NCBI RefSeq assembly: GCF_013363755.1
Contig: NZ_CP054840.1
Span: forward strand, 262,001-326,000
Direction of reading: 5' to 3'
Origin: Comamonas antarctica
Lineage (GTDB): Bacteria; Pseudomonadota; Gammaproteobacteria; Burkholderiales; Burkholderiaceae_C
DNA length: 64,000 bases
Part shown: positions 17,850-26,475 of the stretch, in pieces
Position numbering within the stretch: position 1 is the first letter of the stretch
Layout: every line of letters starts with the position of its first letter
Notes under the pieces: model-generated
The model's database searches: none
Told to the model about the DNA's origin: nothing
The model's input: only the letters and a program-made list of their open reading frames with translations
Program-made: the position numbers and the translations under genes

Positions 17850-19013
17850 ATGCTGACTGCCGAGCAACGCGCCATTGTCCAATCCACCGTTCCGCTGCTC
17901 GAAGCCGGCGGCGAGGCGCTGATCACGCATTTCTACCAGCGCCTGCTGGGCGAGCATCCCGAGGTGCGCCCGCTGTTCAACAGCACACACCAGAAGACTG
18001 GCGCCCAGCCGCGCGCGCTGGCGTTCAGCGTGCTGATGTACGCCAAGCATATCGACCGGCTCGAGAACCTGGGCGACCTGCCCGCGCAAATCATCAACAA
18101 GCACGTGGCCTTGCAGGTGCAGCCCGAGCACTATCCCATCGTTGGCCAATGCCTGCTGTCCTCGATCCGCGAGGTGCTGGGCGCGGAGATCGCCACCGAC
18201 GCGGTGATCGATGCCTGGGCCGCGGCCTACCAGCAGCTGGCCGATATCCTGATCGGCGCCGAGGCCCAGGCCTATGCGCGCAATGCCAGCGTCGCCGGCG
18301 GCTGGCGCGGTGCGCGCGCGTTCCGCGTGGCACGCAAGCAGGCCGAGAGTTCGGAAATCACATCGTTCTATCTCGCGCCCGTCGATGGCGGCGCGGTGAT
18401 GGCGCACGCGCCGGGCCAGTTCATCGGCCTGCGCGTGGTGGTCGACGGCCAGGAGCAGCGGCGCAACTATTCGCTGTCGGCGCTGGCCAATGGCCAGGAA
18501 CTGCGCATCAGCGTCAAGCGCGAAGCCGGCGGTGTGGTCTCGCGCCATCTGCATGACGTGGTGCAGGAAGGCGACGTGCTGGACATCTTTCCGCCGGCCG
18601 GCCATTTCACGCTGGCCGACAGCGACAAGCCGCTGGTGCTGATCAGCGGCGGCGTGGGCATCACGCCGACGCTGCCGATGCTGGCCTCGGCGCTGGGCAG
18701 CGGGCGCCCGGTGGTGTTCATCCACTGCGCGCGCACGCCCGAAGCGCAGGGCTTTCGCGCACGCATCGATGCGCTTGCGCTGCAGCACCCGCAACTGCAA
18801 TGCCATTACCACTATGACGAAACCGGCGCGACGCCGCGCCACTTCGATGCCGCGCAGCTGGCCGGCTGGCTGCCGGCATCGCGCGATGTCGAAGCTTATT
18901 TCTGCGGCCCCAAGCCGTTCATGGCCACGGTGCTGCAAGGTCTGCGCGCGCTCGGTGTGCCGGCAGCGCAGACGCATTACGAGTTCTTCGGCCCGAGCCA
19001 GGTGCTGCAGTAA
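17850..19013 (+). CDS. hmp: Flavohemoprotein, nitric oxide dioxygenase
   Basis: The 387-residue protein has a globin domain (1-140) with haem-pocket residues Tyr29, Gln53, proximal His85 and Tyr95. A ferredoxin-reductase-type FAD domain follows (GQFIGLRVVVDGQEQRRNYSLS), then an NAD(P)H domain (LISGGVGITPTLPML, AYFCGPKPFM). It oxidises NO to nitrate in the cytoplasm using O2 and NAD(P)H. AGGAG lies seven bases before the ATG. With the sigma-54 promoter and divergent norR it forms a complete NO-inducible module. Confidence 0.96.
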   Translation: MLTAEQRAIVQSTVPLLEAGGEALITHFYQRLLGEHPEVRPLFNSTHQKTGAQPRALAFSVLMYAKHIDRLENLGDLPAQIINKHVALQVQPEHYPIVGQCLLSSIREVLGAEIATDAVIDAWAAAYQQLADILIGAEAQAYARNASVAGGWRGARAFRVARKQAESSEITSFYLAPVDGGAVMAHAPGQFIGLRVVVDGQEQRRNYSLSALANGQELRISVKREAGGVVSRHLHDVVQEGDVLDIFPPAGHFTLADSDKPLVLISGGVGITPTLPMLASALGSGRPVVFIHCARTPEAQGFRARIDALALQHPQLQCHYHYDETGATPRHFDAAQLAGWLPASRDVEAYFCGPKPFMATVLQGLRALGVPAAQTHYEFFGPSQVLQ

Positions 19014-19147
19014 GCCGGTTCACCGGGCGCGCCGGGGGCAAGCCATTGCCGCGGCGCCGATGGTGCCGGTGGCATGCCGCCCGGCTTGAAGAGGCGCTGC
19101 CGCCGACTGGCAGGCGGCCCGCGGCGAGGCGAGCATTCAGGGTAGCT

Positions 19148-20098
19148 ATGAATGATCTCGGCGAACTCTCCCGGCAACTGTGCGCGCTGCTGCAAAGTCC
19201 GAGCCGCGCAGGCCCGGGCGCTCCCGCGGCGGGCGATCCCGCGGCGGGCGTTCCCGTGGCGGGCGTTCCCGTGGCGGGCAGTCCCGCGCCATGCTTTGCG
19301 CTCGAGAACGGGCGCTGGGTCCGCTGGCAGTTCCAGGCGTGGCAGCAGCGCTGGCTGCTGGGCGTGGGCTGCGCGACGCAGCTGCTGGAGTCGGCTACGC
19401 GCGCGCGGCTCGAGGAAGCGCTGCTGCGCGTGGGCCATGCAAGCCGCAGGGGGCGGCAGCAGGCCGGCCTGGGCAGCAGCCAGCACGCCGAACTCGTGGA
19501 CTGCGATTTCCCGGTCCGGCCCGCGCAGCTGACGGCCGCGGCGGTTCAAGACCAGCTGCAGGCGCTGCTGGACCAGTTCGCGCTGCTGGCCGCAGGCCAC
19601 GCCGCGGCGCCGGGGCCCGACATGGCCGCAGAAAGCGGCGCCGCGCCTGCGCGCGGCTGCGTCTGCGCGCAGGCATTCAGCGAGCGGATGCGGGCGCTGG
19701 AGCCCGGGCGCGCAGCCGGCAGCATCGCGGCGCAGGAACTGCTGTTCGAAGACCAGTTGCCGCTGCGCATTGCGCTGCATCCGCGCAGCCACCACTGGGT
19801 GCTCGAGGCCTTTGTCTGGGATGCCGCCGCGCTGCACGGAACGCTGCGGCAAGCCCTGGTATCGACGCTGCTGCACATCAACCGCGCGGTGATCGACGGC
19901 CGGGCGCTGGTCTGCAGCCTGGACGGCGCCGACCGCATGGTGGTGCTCAGCCGCTGGCATCCTGAATGGGCCGCGCAGGCGTCCGTGCTGGACTGGCTCG
20001 ACTACAGCCTGCGCCAGGCACGCCGCATCCGTGGCGTGTGCGCGGCGATCGCGCTGCATGAGGCGCCCGCGCACAGCGGCGCCGGGAGAACCGCATGA
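19148..20098 (+). CDS. Putative two-module type III secretion chaperone for the downstream patatin
   Basis: No named family is certain. The 316-residue soluble protein seems to contain two similar halves. Residues about 50-155 (ALENGRWVRWQF, RWLLGVGCATQLLESATRARLEEALLRVGHASR) and 190-316 (LPLRIALHPRSHHWVLEAFVWDAAALHGTLRQALVSTLLHIN) each read like a CesT-type class I chaperone: strand pairs, then a helix that places an N or H before a second sheet. Residues 23-48 are G-x-P-[AV]-A repeats. The stop overlaps the patatin start (ATGA), the usual chaperone-effector layout. The ATG at 19148 is preferred over an in-frame start 102 bases upstream. Confidence 0.5.
   Translation: MNDLGELSRQLCALLQSPSRAGPGAPAAGDPAAGVPVAGVPVAGSPAPCFALENGRWVRWQFQAWQQRWLLGVGCATQLLESATRARLEEALLRVGHASRRGRQQAGLGSSQHAELVDCDFPVRPAQLTAAAVQDQLQALLDQFALLAAGHAAAPGPDMAAESGAAPARGCVCAQAFSERMRALEPGRAAGSIAAQELLFEDQLPLRIALHPRSHHWVLEAFVWDAAALHGTLRQALVSTLLHINRAVIDGRALVCSLDGADRMVVLSRWHPEWAAQASVLDWLDYSLRQARRIRGVCAAIALHEAPAHSGAGRTA
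19216..19290 (+). repeat. Five tandem 15-base repeats inside the putative chaperone gene
   Basis: Units begin at 19216, 19231, 19246, 19261 and 19276 and follow GGGCGNTCCCGYGGC; units 3 and 4 are identical and the last has two changes. In protein they encode G-x-P-[AV]-A pentapeptides. The length keeps frame, so copy-number change would alter the linker only. Confidence 0.9.
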
Positions 20099-21828
20099 GT
20101 ACTGTCGTGCCAGCCGGGGTGGGGTCCCCGGGAGTCCCGCCCCTGCCGGCAGCACGCGCGCGGCGGCCATTGTCTGCCACGCCGCCCACGCCGCGCGCAT
20201 TGGACACTGCGCAGCTGATCAACCAGCAGGAGGCGCTCGCGGCGTCGCTGGCGGCGTCCATGAACGAGGCCAGCCAGCAGGTGCCGCCGGCGCAGCGCCA
20301 GGCCTTTGCGGCGCGCGCCGCGGCCATGGTGCGCGATGTCGTTGCCGACAGCATGTATCCGGTGCACAGCGAGATGATCCGAAGCGCGGACCACACGGTG
20401 CGCTGGGAAAGCTACCAGGCCGCAGCAGCCCGGGCCCGGGACTGGGTCGGGCGCCATCGGGAGGTGGCGCTGTCGCTGCTGCCGATGGCCGATCCCGCGC
20501 CCCATCTGCAGGCCCTGCCTTCGGGCCGGATCCTGATGCTGCGCGCGGCACCGGCCATCGAGAACCTGGTGCTGGGCGGCGGCGGAGCGCGCGGCGTGGC
20601 CAACGCGCCCGCGCTGCGCGCGCTGGAAAACCTGGGCCTGCTGTCGGCGTTGCAGCGCGTGGCGGGCAACTCGGTGGGCGGAATGACGGCCATCGTGCTG
20701 GCCGCGGGCATCTCGGCCAGGGACTTCCAGCAACTGCTGAACGGGACCGAGGTCCTGTCGCTGCTGGAGACGCCCCGGGATTTCAGGCACAACTACCCGG
20801 ACGTGAAGCTGGGCACGCTGGGCTTCGATGCCGGGGCGGCCGTGCAGACGCTGGACCGCATGACGGCGCTGTCGGCGGCGCAATACCTCCAGGGCCATTG
20901 GCGCGAGATCACGCACAAGCCGCAATGGGCAGACTTCACGCCCGCACAACAGCAGCGCCTGGAGCTGCTGCGCACACCGGATTTCAGCCTGCCGCGCACC
21001 GGCCGCATGTTGACCTTCGGCGACCTGCATCTGCTGCGCCAGCTCGATCGGGAGCGGTTCAAGGAACTGGTGGTCACGGGCTGGAACCAGACGGAAAAGC
21101 GCGTGGTGTATTTCTCCCACCAAACCTACCCCGAGATGCCGCTGGCGCTGGCGGGACGCATCACCATGGGCATTCCGGTGCTGTTTGCGGACGTGAAGTT
21201 CGAGGCGCAGCGCTGGACCGACGGCGGGGTGGGCAGCAACCTGCCCACCGAGGCGATCTTCTCGGGGCTCGGCGGCGAGGCGCTGCGCGAGACCTATGCG
21301 CGCACGCTGGTGATGGTGTATGCCGACCGCGGGCGCACCCAGGCCGTGCTGCATGGGCCCCCGGACCACCATGCGCCGGCCTTGCTGCCGCTCCTGACCT
21401 GGCTGTCGGGCAATCCGCAGTTCCCGCAAACCGTGGCTGCGGACCAGCGCAAGCTGCATGCGGCCGGCCTGCATGCCATGCCGGTGGCGCATGGCGACCT
21501 GGAGATCGGCTCATTCCTGGCGGGCGGGGCACGCGTGCAGCGCGCAAAGGACCAGGCACTGGACCAGGCGCTGGCCTTCATTGCGCAGAACCGGCACAAC
21601 TTCCGCCATGATCTGGTGGACGATGTCCAGGCCGCTGCGGCGCTGCTGTCGCCGGCCGAGCAGGAGGCCTTCCTGGCGCGGCCGGCCGGCAATGCGGCGC
21701 CGCTCGATGCCAGCCTGCGCGCCGCCATCCTGGCGCAGCAGGCCGCGCCGGCGCCGGGGGCCGAGGCCGCCGAACGCGCTGCAGCCCAGGCCTGGGCCAG
21801 CCGCACGCCGCTGCGCACCGCCGTGTAG
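20095..21828 (+). CDS. ExoU-like patatin phospholipase, putative type III effector
   Basis: The 577-residue protein has no signal peptide. Its first 40 residues are rich in Pro, Ala and Ser, as in type III secreted proteins. The patatin domain starts with the oxyanion loop LGGGGARG (160-167). The nucleophile is Ser193 in GNSVGG and the dyad Asp is Asp376 in TDGGVGSNLP. The 183-residue Ser-Asp spacing is close to ExoU (Ser142/Asp344) and longer than in small housekeeping patatins. About 200 residues follow, as in the ExoU membrane-localisation region. It is translationally coupled to the putative chaperone gene. Secretion is inferred; no secretion system is in the window. Confidence 0.7.
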   Translation: MSTVVPAGVGSPGVPPLPAARARRPLSATPPTPRALDTAQLINQQEALAASLAASMNEASQQVPPAQRQAFAARAAAMVRDVVADSMYPVHSEMIRSADHTVRWESYQAAAARARDWVGRHREVALSLLPMADPAPHLQALPSGRILMLRAAPAIENLVLGGGGARGVANAPALRALENLGLLSALQRVAGNSVGGMTAIVLAAGISARDFQQLLNGTEVLSLLETPRDFRHNYPDVKLGTLGFDAGAAVQTLDRMTALSAAQYLQGHWREITHKPQWADFTPAQQQRLELLRTPDFSLPRTGRMLTFGDLHLLRQLDRERFKELVVTGWNQTEKRVVYFSHQTYPEMPLALAGRITMGIPVLFADVKFEAQRWTDGGVGSNLPTEAIFSGLGGEALRETYARTLVMVYADRGRTQAVLHGPPDHHAPALLPLLTWLSGNPQFPQTVAADQRKLHAAGLHAMPVAHGDLEIGSFLAGGARVQRAKDQALDQALAFIAQNRHNFRHDLVDDVQAAAALLSPAEQEAFLARPAGNAAPLDASLRAAILAQQAAPAPGAEAAERAAAQAWASRTPLRTAV

Positions 21829-21885
21829 GTATGCCGCAAAGCATGTTAGCGTTGCAGCCATCGGCCACGATGGGAGCAGCCCCGC

Positions 21886-23163
21886 ATGCAAGCGCAGACC
21901 CTGGAATTGAAGCACGCCAAGCGCAAGGCCCTGGCCCTGCTGCTCACCGTGGCGCTGGTGTTTGTCGTCACCAGCTTTTTGCCGCCGCACTTCTGGGTGC
22001 GCTGCCTGCAGGCCGTGGCCGAGGCGGCCATGGTCGGCGCGCTCGCCGACTGGTTTGCCGTGACGGCGCTGTTCCGGCGCATTCCGCTGCCGTGGGTGGG
22101 CCGGCATACGGCCATCATTCCGAACAACAAGGACCGCATCGGCGACAACCTCGCGCATTTCGTGCGCGACCGGTTTCTCGACCCGGCCTCGCTGCTGGCG
22201 CTGATCCGCAAGCACGATCCCGCGCAGTGGCTGGCCCACTGGCTCACGGCGCCGGGCAGCGCCGCGCTGCTGGGCCGGCAGGTCGCGCGGCTGGCGCTGG
22301 CGGCGCTCGAGATGGTGCAGGACCGCCAGGTGCAGCGTTTTCTCACGCAGTCGCTGCGCGCGCTGCTGTCGCAGGTGGACCTGTCGCGCGCCGCGGCCGG
22401 GCTGCTGACGACGCTGACGCAGGGCGGGCGCCACCAGGTGCTGCTCGACGATGTGCTGGCGCGCATTGCCGCCATCATGCAGACCGCCAACACCCGGGAG
22501 TTCATTGCCGCCAGCATCATCGAATGGCTCAAGCGCGAGCACCCGCTGAAGGAAAAGATGCTGCCCAGCGATTGGCTGGGCGACAAGGGCGCGGAGCTGA
22601 TCGCGCAGGCGCTCGAAGGCCTGTTCGACGACATCGCGCACAACCCCGAGCACCGCGTGCGCGAGGCGCTCGATGCGGCCGTCGCGCGGCTCATCGAACG
22701 GCTGCACAGCGACCCGGATTTTGCCGACAAAGCCGAGCAACTGCGCCACTACCTGCTGCACGATGAAAAGCTGGCCGGCTACCTGCAGGCGCTGTGGACG
22801 CAGCTGCGCCAGCGGCTGCAGGCCGACCTTGCCGATGAACACTCGCATATCGCGCGCAAGGCTGCGGCCATGGGCCGCTGGCTGGGCCAATCGCTGGCCG
22901 CCGATGCGGCGCTGCGCCAGTCGATGAATGCCCGGCTCGAGCGCTGGTCGGCAACGCTGGCGCCGGACATGGCCCAGTTCCTCGCCGAGCATATCAGCGA
23001 TACCGTCAAGCGCTGGGACGCGCGCGAGCTGTCCGAGCTGGTGGAGCTGCATATCGGCAAGGACCTGCAGTTCATTCGCATCAATGGCACTGTGGTGGGC
23101 GGCGCCATCGGGCTGCTGCTGTTCCTGCTGGCCCAACTGCCGCAATGGTGGGCCTCCATATGA
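21886..23163 (+). CDS. DUF445 family membrane protein (YjiN-like)
   Basis: The 425-residue protein has a transmembrane segment at about 16-36 and a second at the C-terminus (about 398-418: VVGGAIGLLLFLLAQL). The signature AEAAMVGALADWFAVTALFRRIPLPW is at residues 44-69. Between them lies a long helical region with NNKDRIGDNLAHFVRDRFL. The function of DUF445 is unknown; an inner-membrane anchored helical scaffold is a reasonable reading. It stands alone after the patatin gene. The ATG after GGGAGCAGCCCCGC is the start. Confidence 0.85.
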   Translation: MQAQTLELKHAKRKALALLLTVALVFVVTSFLPPHFWVRCLQAVAEAAMVGALADWFAVTALFRRIPLPWVGRHTAIIPNNKDRIGDNLAHFVRDRFLDPASLLALIRKHDPAQWLAHWLTAPGSAALLGRQVARLALAALEMVQDRQVQRFLTQSLRALLSQVDLSRAAAGLLTTLTQGGRHQVLLDDVLARIAAIMQTANTREFIAASIIEWLKREHPLKEKMLPSDWLGDKGAELIAQALEGLFDDIAHNPEHRVREALDAAVARLIERLHSDPDFADKAEQLRHYLLHDEKLAGYLQALWTQLRQRLQADLADEHSHIARKAAAMGRWLGQSLAADAALRQSMNARLERWSATLAPDMAQFLAEHISDTVKRWDARELSELVELHIGKDLQFIRINGTVVGGAIGLLLFLLAQLPQWWASI

Positions 23164-23261
23164 CCGTCTAAGGGTTAACGCGCAATTGCATACACGGCGC
23201 CAATTGTCAACCGCAAGACAATGGCTTAGGGGTATGTCGCCATGGTTACCAAACGGTAAAC

Positions 23262-23280
23262 AATAATGCGAGTGATTCTC
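23262..23280 (+). promoter_or_regulatory. Fur box before the TonB-dependent receptor
   Basis: AATAATGCGAGTGATTCTC matches 13 of 19 positions of the Fur consensus. It lies 43 bases before the chosen start of the receptor gene, in an AT-rich island, and predicts iron repression. Confidence 0.7.
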
Positions 23281-23323
23281 ATCAATGAGAAGTCGCTTTC
23301 ATTCCATTTCCCCGACCCCGAAA

Positions 23324-25273
23324 ATGCTCCTGTCCCGTCCCTCGTCCCCCACGCTTGCCGCCGCGATCTTGGCCACCGGTTTTTCCGGCATGGCTGTTGC
23401 CCAGGAGGCCAAAAGCCTCGACACCGTGGTGGTGACGGCGGCCGGCTACGAGCAGCAGATCAAGGAAGCGCCGGCATCGATTTCCGTGGTCACGCGCGAG
23501 GAACTGGAAAAGAAGGCCTATACCAACCTGCACGACGCGCTGCGCGACGTGCCCGGCGTGATCCTGACGCCTTCGGACAACAACTCCAACGACATCAGCC
23601 TGCGCGGCATGGGCGCGAACTACACGCTGATCCTGGTCGACGGCAAGCGCTCCAACACGCGCGAGACGCAAACCAACGGCAGCACCGGTACCGACCAGAG
23701 TTGGATCCCACCGCTTGAAGCCATCGAACGCATCGAAGTCGTGCGCGGCCCGATGTCGTCGCTCTACGGCTCGGACGCGATGGGCGGCGTGATCAATGTG
23801 ATCACGCGCAAGGTCGCCAAGGAATGGAGCGGCTCGCTGCGCGCCGATGCGACGCTGCAGGAGCGTTCGTCCTCGGGCAATGCCTACCAGGGCAACTTCT
23901 ACCTCTCGGGCCCGATCCAGGACGAGTTGCTGGGCCTGAGCATCTACGGCAACTACAACCAGCGCGAGGAAGACCGCATCCTCAACGGCTACAACGACTA
24001 CGACAACCGCGCGGTCAACGTGCGGCTCGCGCTCACGCCCAACAAGGACCATGACCTGCTGCTCGAACTGGGCACGGCCAGGCAGCACTATGTCTCGACG
24101 CCGGGCATGACGCTGGCGCCGACCGCGGCCCTGAGCGACCGCAGGTTCGAGCGCGACAATTACTCGCTGCAGCACAAGGGCCGCTTTGGCTGGGCCAGCT
24201 CGGACAGCTATCTGCAGCAGGAAGAAACACGCAACCTCGCGCGCGACATGACCATCAAGAACACGGTGTTCAACAGCAGCTGGACGGTTCCGCTCGGCGA
24301 CCGCCACCTGCTGAACACCGGTGTGTATTTCAACGCGCAGGATCTCAAGGACACCACGACCAATACCTTGCGCGGCTCGACCCGTTCGACCGCCGACCGC
24401 CACCAGTACGCGGTGTTTGCCGAGGACGAATGGCGCCTGCGCGACGACTTCGCGCTCACGGGCGGCGTGCGCTACGACCACGACAGCCAGGCCGGCGGCC
24501 AGGTCAGCCCGCGCCTGTATGGCGTGTGGATGGTGGATCCGCGCTGGACCGTGAAGGGCGGCGTCTCCACCGGCTTTCGCGCCCCTTCGCTGCGCCAGAC
24601 CCTGGGCGACTGGGGCCAGTCGAGCCGCGGCGGCGACATCTACGGCAACCCCGACCTGAAGCCCGAAACCTCGCTGACCACGGAAATCGGCGTGCTGTTC
24701 GACGGCGGCAACGGCACCACGGCCGGCGTGACCCTCTTCGACAACGAGTTCAAGGACAAGATCACGCGCATTGCCTGCCCGACCTGCGGCCCGCTCAACT
24801 CTTCGGGCCGCGCACCGACCACCAATGTGAACGTCGACCGCGCGATGACGCGCGGCCTCGAGGCCACGCTGGGCACCGACCTGACGCGCAGCCTGCGCCT
24901 GAACTCGAGCTACACCTTCACGACCTCCGAGCAAAAGAGCGGCGAATTCGCCGGCAATCCGCTCAACCAGCTGCCACGCCACCTGCTCAACGTGGGCCTG
25001 GACTGGAACCCCACCGGCCAGATCAACGGCTGGACCAACCTGGCCTATCGCGGCAAGGAAAGCCTGACTTCGGGCGGCGCTTCGTCCGGCACCTTCGTGC
25101 AGAAGGGCTATGCGCTGCTCGACCTGGGCGGCTCGTACAAGTTCAGCAAGACCGTCACGCTGTATGCGGGCATCTACAACCTGCTGGACAAGCAAGTGCT
25201 TTCCGACGGCATCAACTACGACACCGTGCAGGACGGCCGCCGCTACTGGCTGGGCATGAACGTCAAGTTTTAA
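23324..25273 (+). CDS. TonB-dependent outer-membrane receptor, probably for a siderophore
   Basis: The 649-residue protein has a signal peptide ending at AVAQ and the TonB box DTVVVTA just after. The plug domain follows (PASISVVTREELEKKAYTNLHDALRDVPGV, IERIEVVRGPMSSLYGSDAMGGVINVITRK), then a 22-strand-type barrel ending in Phe (WLGMNVKF). It resembles CirA/FepA-type catecholate or haem receptors, and the ligand cannot be assigned. The ATG at 23324 is preferred over one at 23285 because the latter lies only five bases after the Fur box, too close for a transcript start. A binding-protein gene follows after a repeat. Confidence 0.88.
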   Translation: MLLSRPSSPTLAAAILATGFSGMAVAQEAKSLDTVVVTAAGYEQQIKEAPASISVVTREELEKKAYTNLHDALRDVPGVILTPSDNNSNDISLRGMGANYTLILVDGKRSNTRETQTNGSTGTDQSWIPPLEAIERIEVVRGPMSSLYGSDAMGGVINVITRKVAKEWSGSLRADATLQERSSSGNAYQGNFYLSGPIQDELLGLSIYGNYNQREEDRILNGYNDYDNRAVNVRLALTPNKDHDLLLELGTARQHYVSTPGMTLAPTAALSDRRFERDNYSLQHKGRFGWASSDSYLQQEETRNLARDMTIKNTVFNSSWTVPLGDRHLLNTGVYFNAQDLKDTTTNTLRGSTRSTADRHQYAVFAEDEWRLRDDFALTGGVRYDHDSQAGGQVSPRLYGVWMVDPRWTVKGGVSTGFRAPSLRQTLGDWGQSSRGGDIYGNPDLKPETSLTTEIGVLFDGGNGTTAGVTLFDNEFKDKITRIACPTCGPLNSSGRAPTTNVNVDRAMTRGLEATLGTDLTRSLRLNSSYTFTTSEQKSGEFAGNPLNQLPRHLLNVGLDWNPTGQINGWTNLAYRGKESLTSGGASSGTFVQKGYALLDLGGSYKFSKTVTLYAGIYNLLDKQVLSDGINYDTVQDGRRYWLGMNVKF

Positions 25274-25274
25274 G

Positions 25275-25413
25275 CACCCCCTGAGCCGCTCCGCGGCTTC
25301 CCCCTCTCAACCTTCGGTGGAGGGGGGCGGCCGGCCAGGCACGGCAGCCTCGGTGCGGTGGGGCCGCCTAGGGGCGGCCCTTCCTCGCTGCCTCTTGGCT
25401 GGAGCACGCCAGT
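25275..25413. repeat. Dispersed intergenic repeat, family B copy 1
   Basis: This segment shares ordered blocks with 40104-40214: CACCCCCTGAGC, a C-rich block CTTCCCCCTCTCAACCTTCG, GTGGAGGGGG, CCTCGGTGCGG, GGCGGCCCTTCCTCG and CGCCAGT. It is about 28 bases longer than copy 2 because of an insertion in the middle. The C-rich and G-rich blocks can pair into a long hairpin. Confidence 0.85.
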
Positions 25414-25485
25414 ACGAAAGGCCGTGAACGACGCGAGCTTCAAAGCCCCTTTGCGGCGTTGTTATTTCCCAACTCAAGGAAACCC

Positions 25486-26451
25486 ATGAACTTCATGACT
25501 TCGCGCCGCAGCCTGGCCATTGCGCTCACGGCCGCCGCCTGGGGCCTGTCGGCACCGGCCTTTGCCGGCGCGCCCGCACAGCCCGCAACCGTCACCGTGC
25601 AGCACGCCAAGGGAACGGCCACGGTGCCGCTCAAGCCGCAGCGCGTCGTGGTCTACGACCTGGCTGCCCTCGATGTGATGCACTCACTGCAACTGCCCGT
25701 GGCCGGCGTGGCCCAGGCGCAGTATCCGGAGTACCTGCAGTCGTATGCCGATGCGAAGTACCAGCCCGCAGGCTCGCTGTTCATTCCCGACTATGAAGCG
25801 CTGAGCCGCATCCAGCCCGATCTGATCGTGGTGGCCGGCCGCTCGGCAGCAAAGTACGACGTGCTGTCGAAGATCGCGCCGACGCTGGATCTCAGCGTCG
25901 ACAACAAGCAATTGCTGGCCGGCATGCAGCGCAATGTCGATACGCTGGCCAGCCTCTGGGGCAAGCAGGCCGAGGGGCAGCAACTGATGGCGAAGGTGCG
26001 CAGTGAAGTCGACGGCCTCAAGGCCGTGGCGGCCCAGGCCGAACCCGGCCTGCTGGTGCTGGCCGTGAACCGCAACCTGAGCGCCCAGCCGCCGGGCGCG
26101 CGCTTCGGCCTGCTGCACGATGTGCTGGGCATCAAGCCGGCGATTCCCGCCGACCCGTCCAAGCCGCGTGGCGTACCGATGAAGATGGAAGACATCGCCC
26201 GGCTCGACCCGGCGTGGATCTATGTGATCGACCGCAACGCCGGTACGGGCACGCAGGCCGACAAGGACGGCCATCCGGTGGTGCCGTCGAAGCAGCTGTT
26301 CGACAACGCGCAGATCCGCGCCACGCAGGCCGGCAAGAACGGCCGCGTGGTGTTTCTCGATCCCAAGGGCTGGTACCTGCTGGGCAGCGCCGGGCCGACG
26401 GCGATGCTGCGCAATGTGGCGCAGATCAAGGGGGCGTTGCAGGGGCGGTAG
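25486..26451 (+). CDS. Siderophore-type ABC transporter substrate-binding protein
   Basis: The 321-residue protein has a Sec signal peptide (cleavage about residue 27, AFAG) and the class III periplasmic-binding fold: RVVVYDLAALDVMHSLQLPVAGV, then LSRIQPDLIVVAGRSAAKYDVLSKIAPT, and a C-terminal lobe with VVFLDPKGWYLLGSAGP. It resembles FatB/CeuE/YclQ binding proteins for catecholate siderophores. No lipobox is present, as expected in a Gram-negative. It probably works with the upstream receptor, but no permease or ATPase gene is adjacent. CAAGGAAACCC precedes the ATG. Confidence 0.85.
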   Translation: MNFMTSRRSLAIALTAAAWGLSAPAFAGAPAQPATVTVQHAKGTATVPLKPQRVVVYDLAALDVMHSLQLPVAGVAQAQYPEYLQSYADAKYQPAGSLFIPDYEALSRIQPDLIVVAGRSAAKYDVLSKIAPTLDLSVDNKQLLAGMQRNVDTLASLWGKQAEGQQLMAKVRSEVDGLKAVAAQAEPGLLVLAVNRNLSAQPPGARFGLLHDVLGIKPAIPADPSKPRGVPMKMEDIARLDPAWIYVIDRNAGTGTQADKDGHPVVPSKQLFDNAQIRATQAGKNGRVVFLDPKGWYLLGSAGPTAMLRNVAQIKGALQGR

Positions 26452-26475
26452 GAGCGGCTCAGCACCGCAAGGCGC

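Noticed and set aside
19014..19147. HrpB-type PIP box before the putative chaperone gene
   Set aside because: Two correctly spaced TTCGB half-sites were not found in the spacer, so no claim is made about hrp control.
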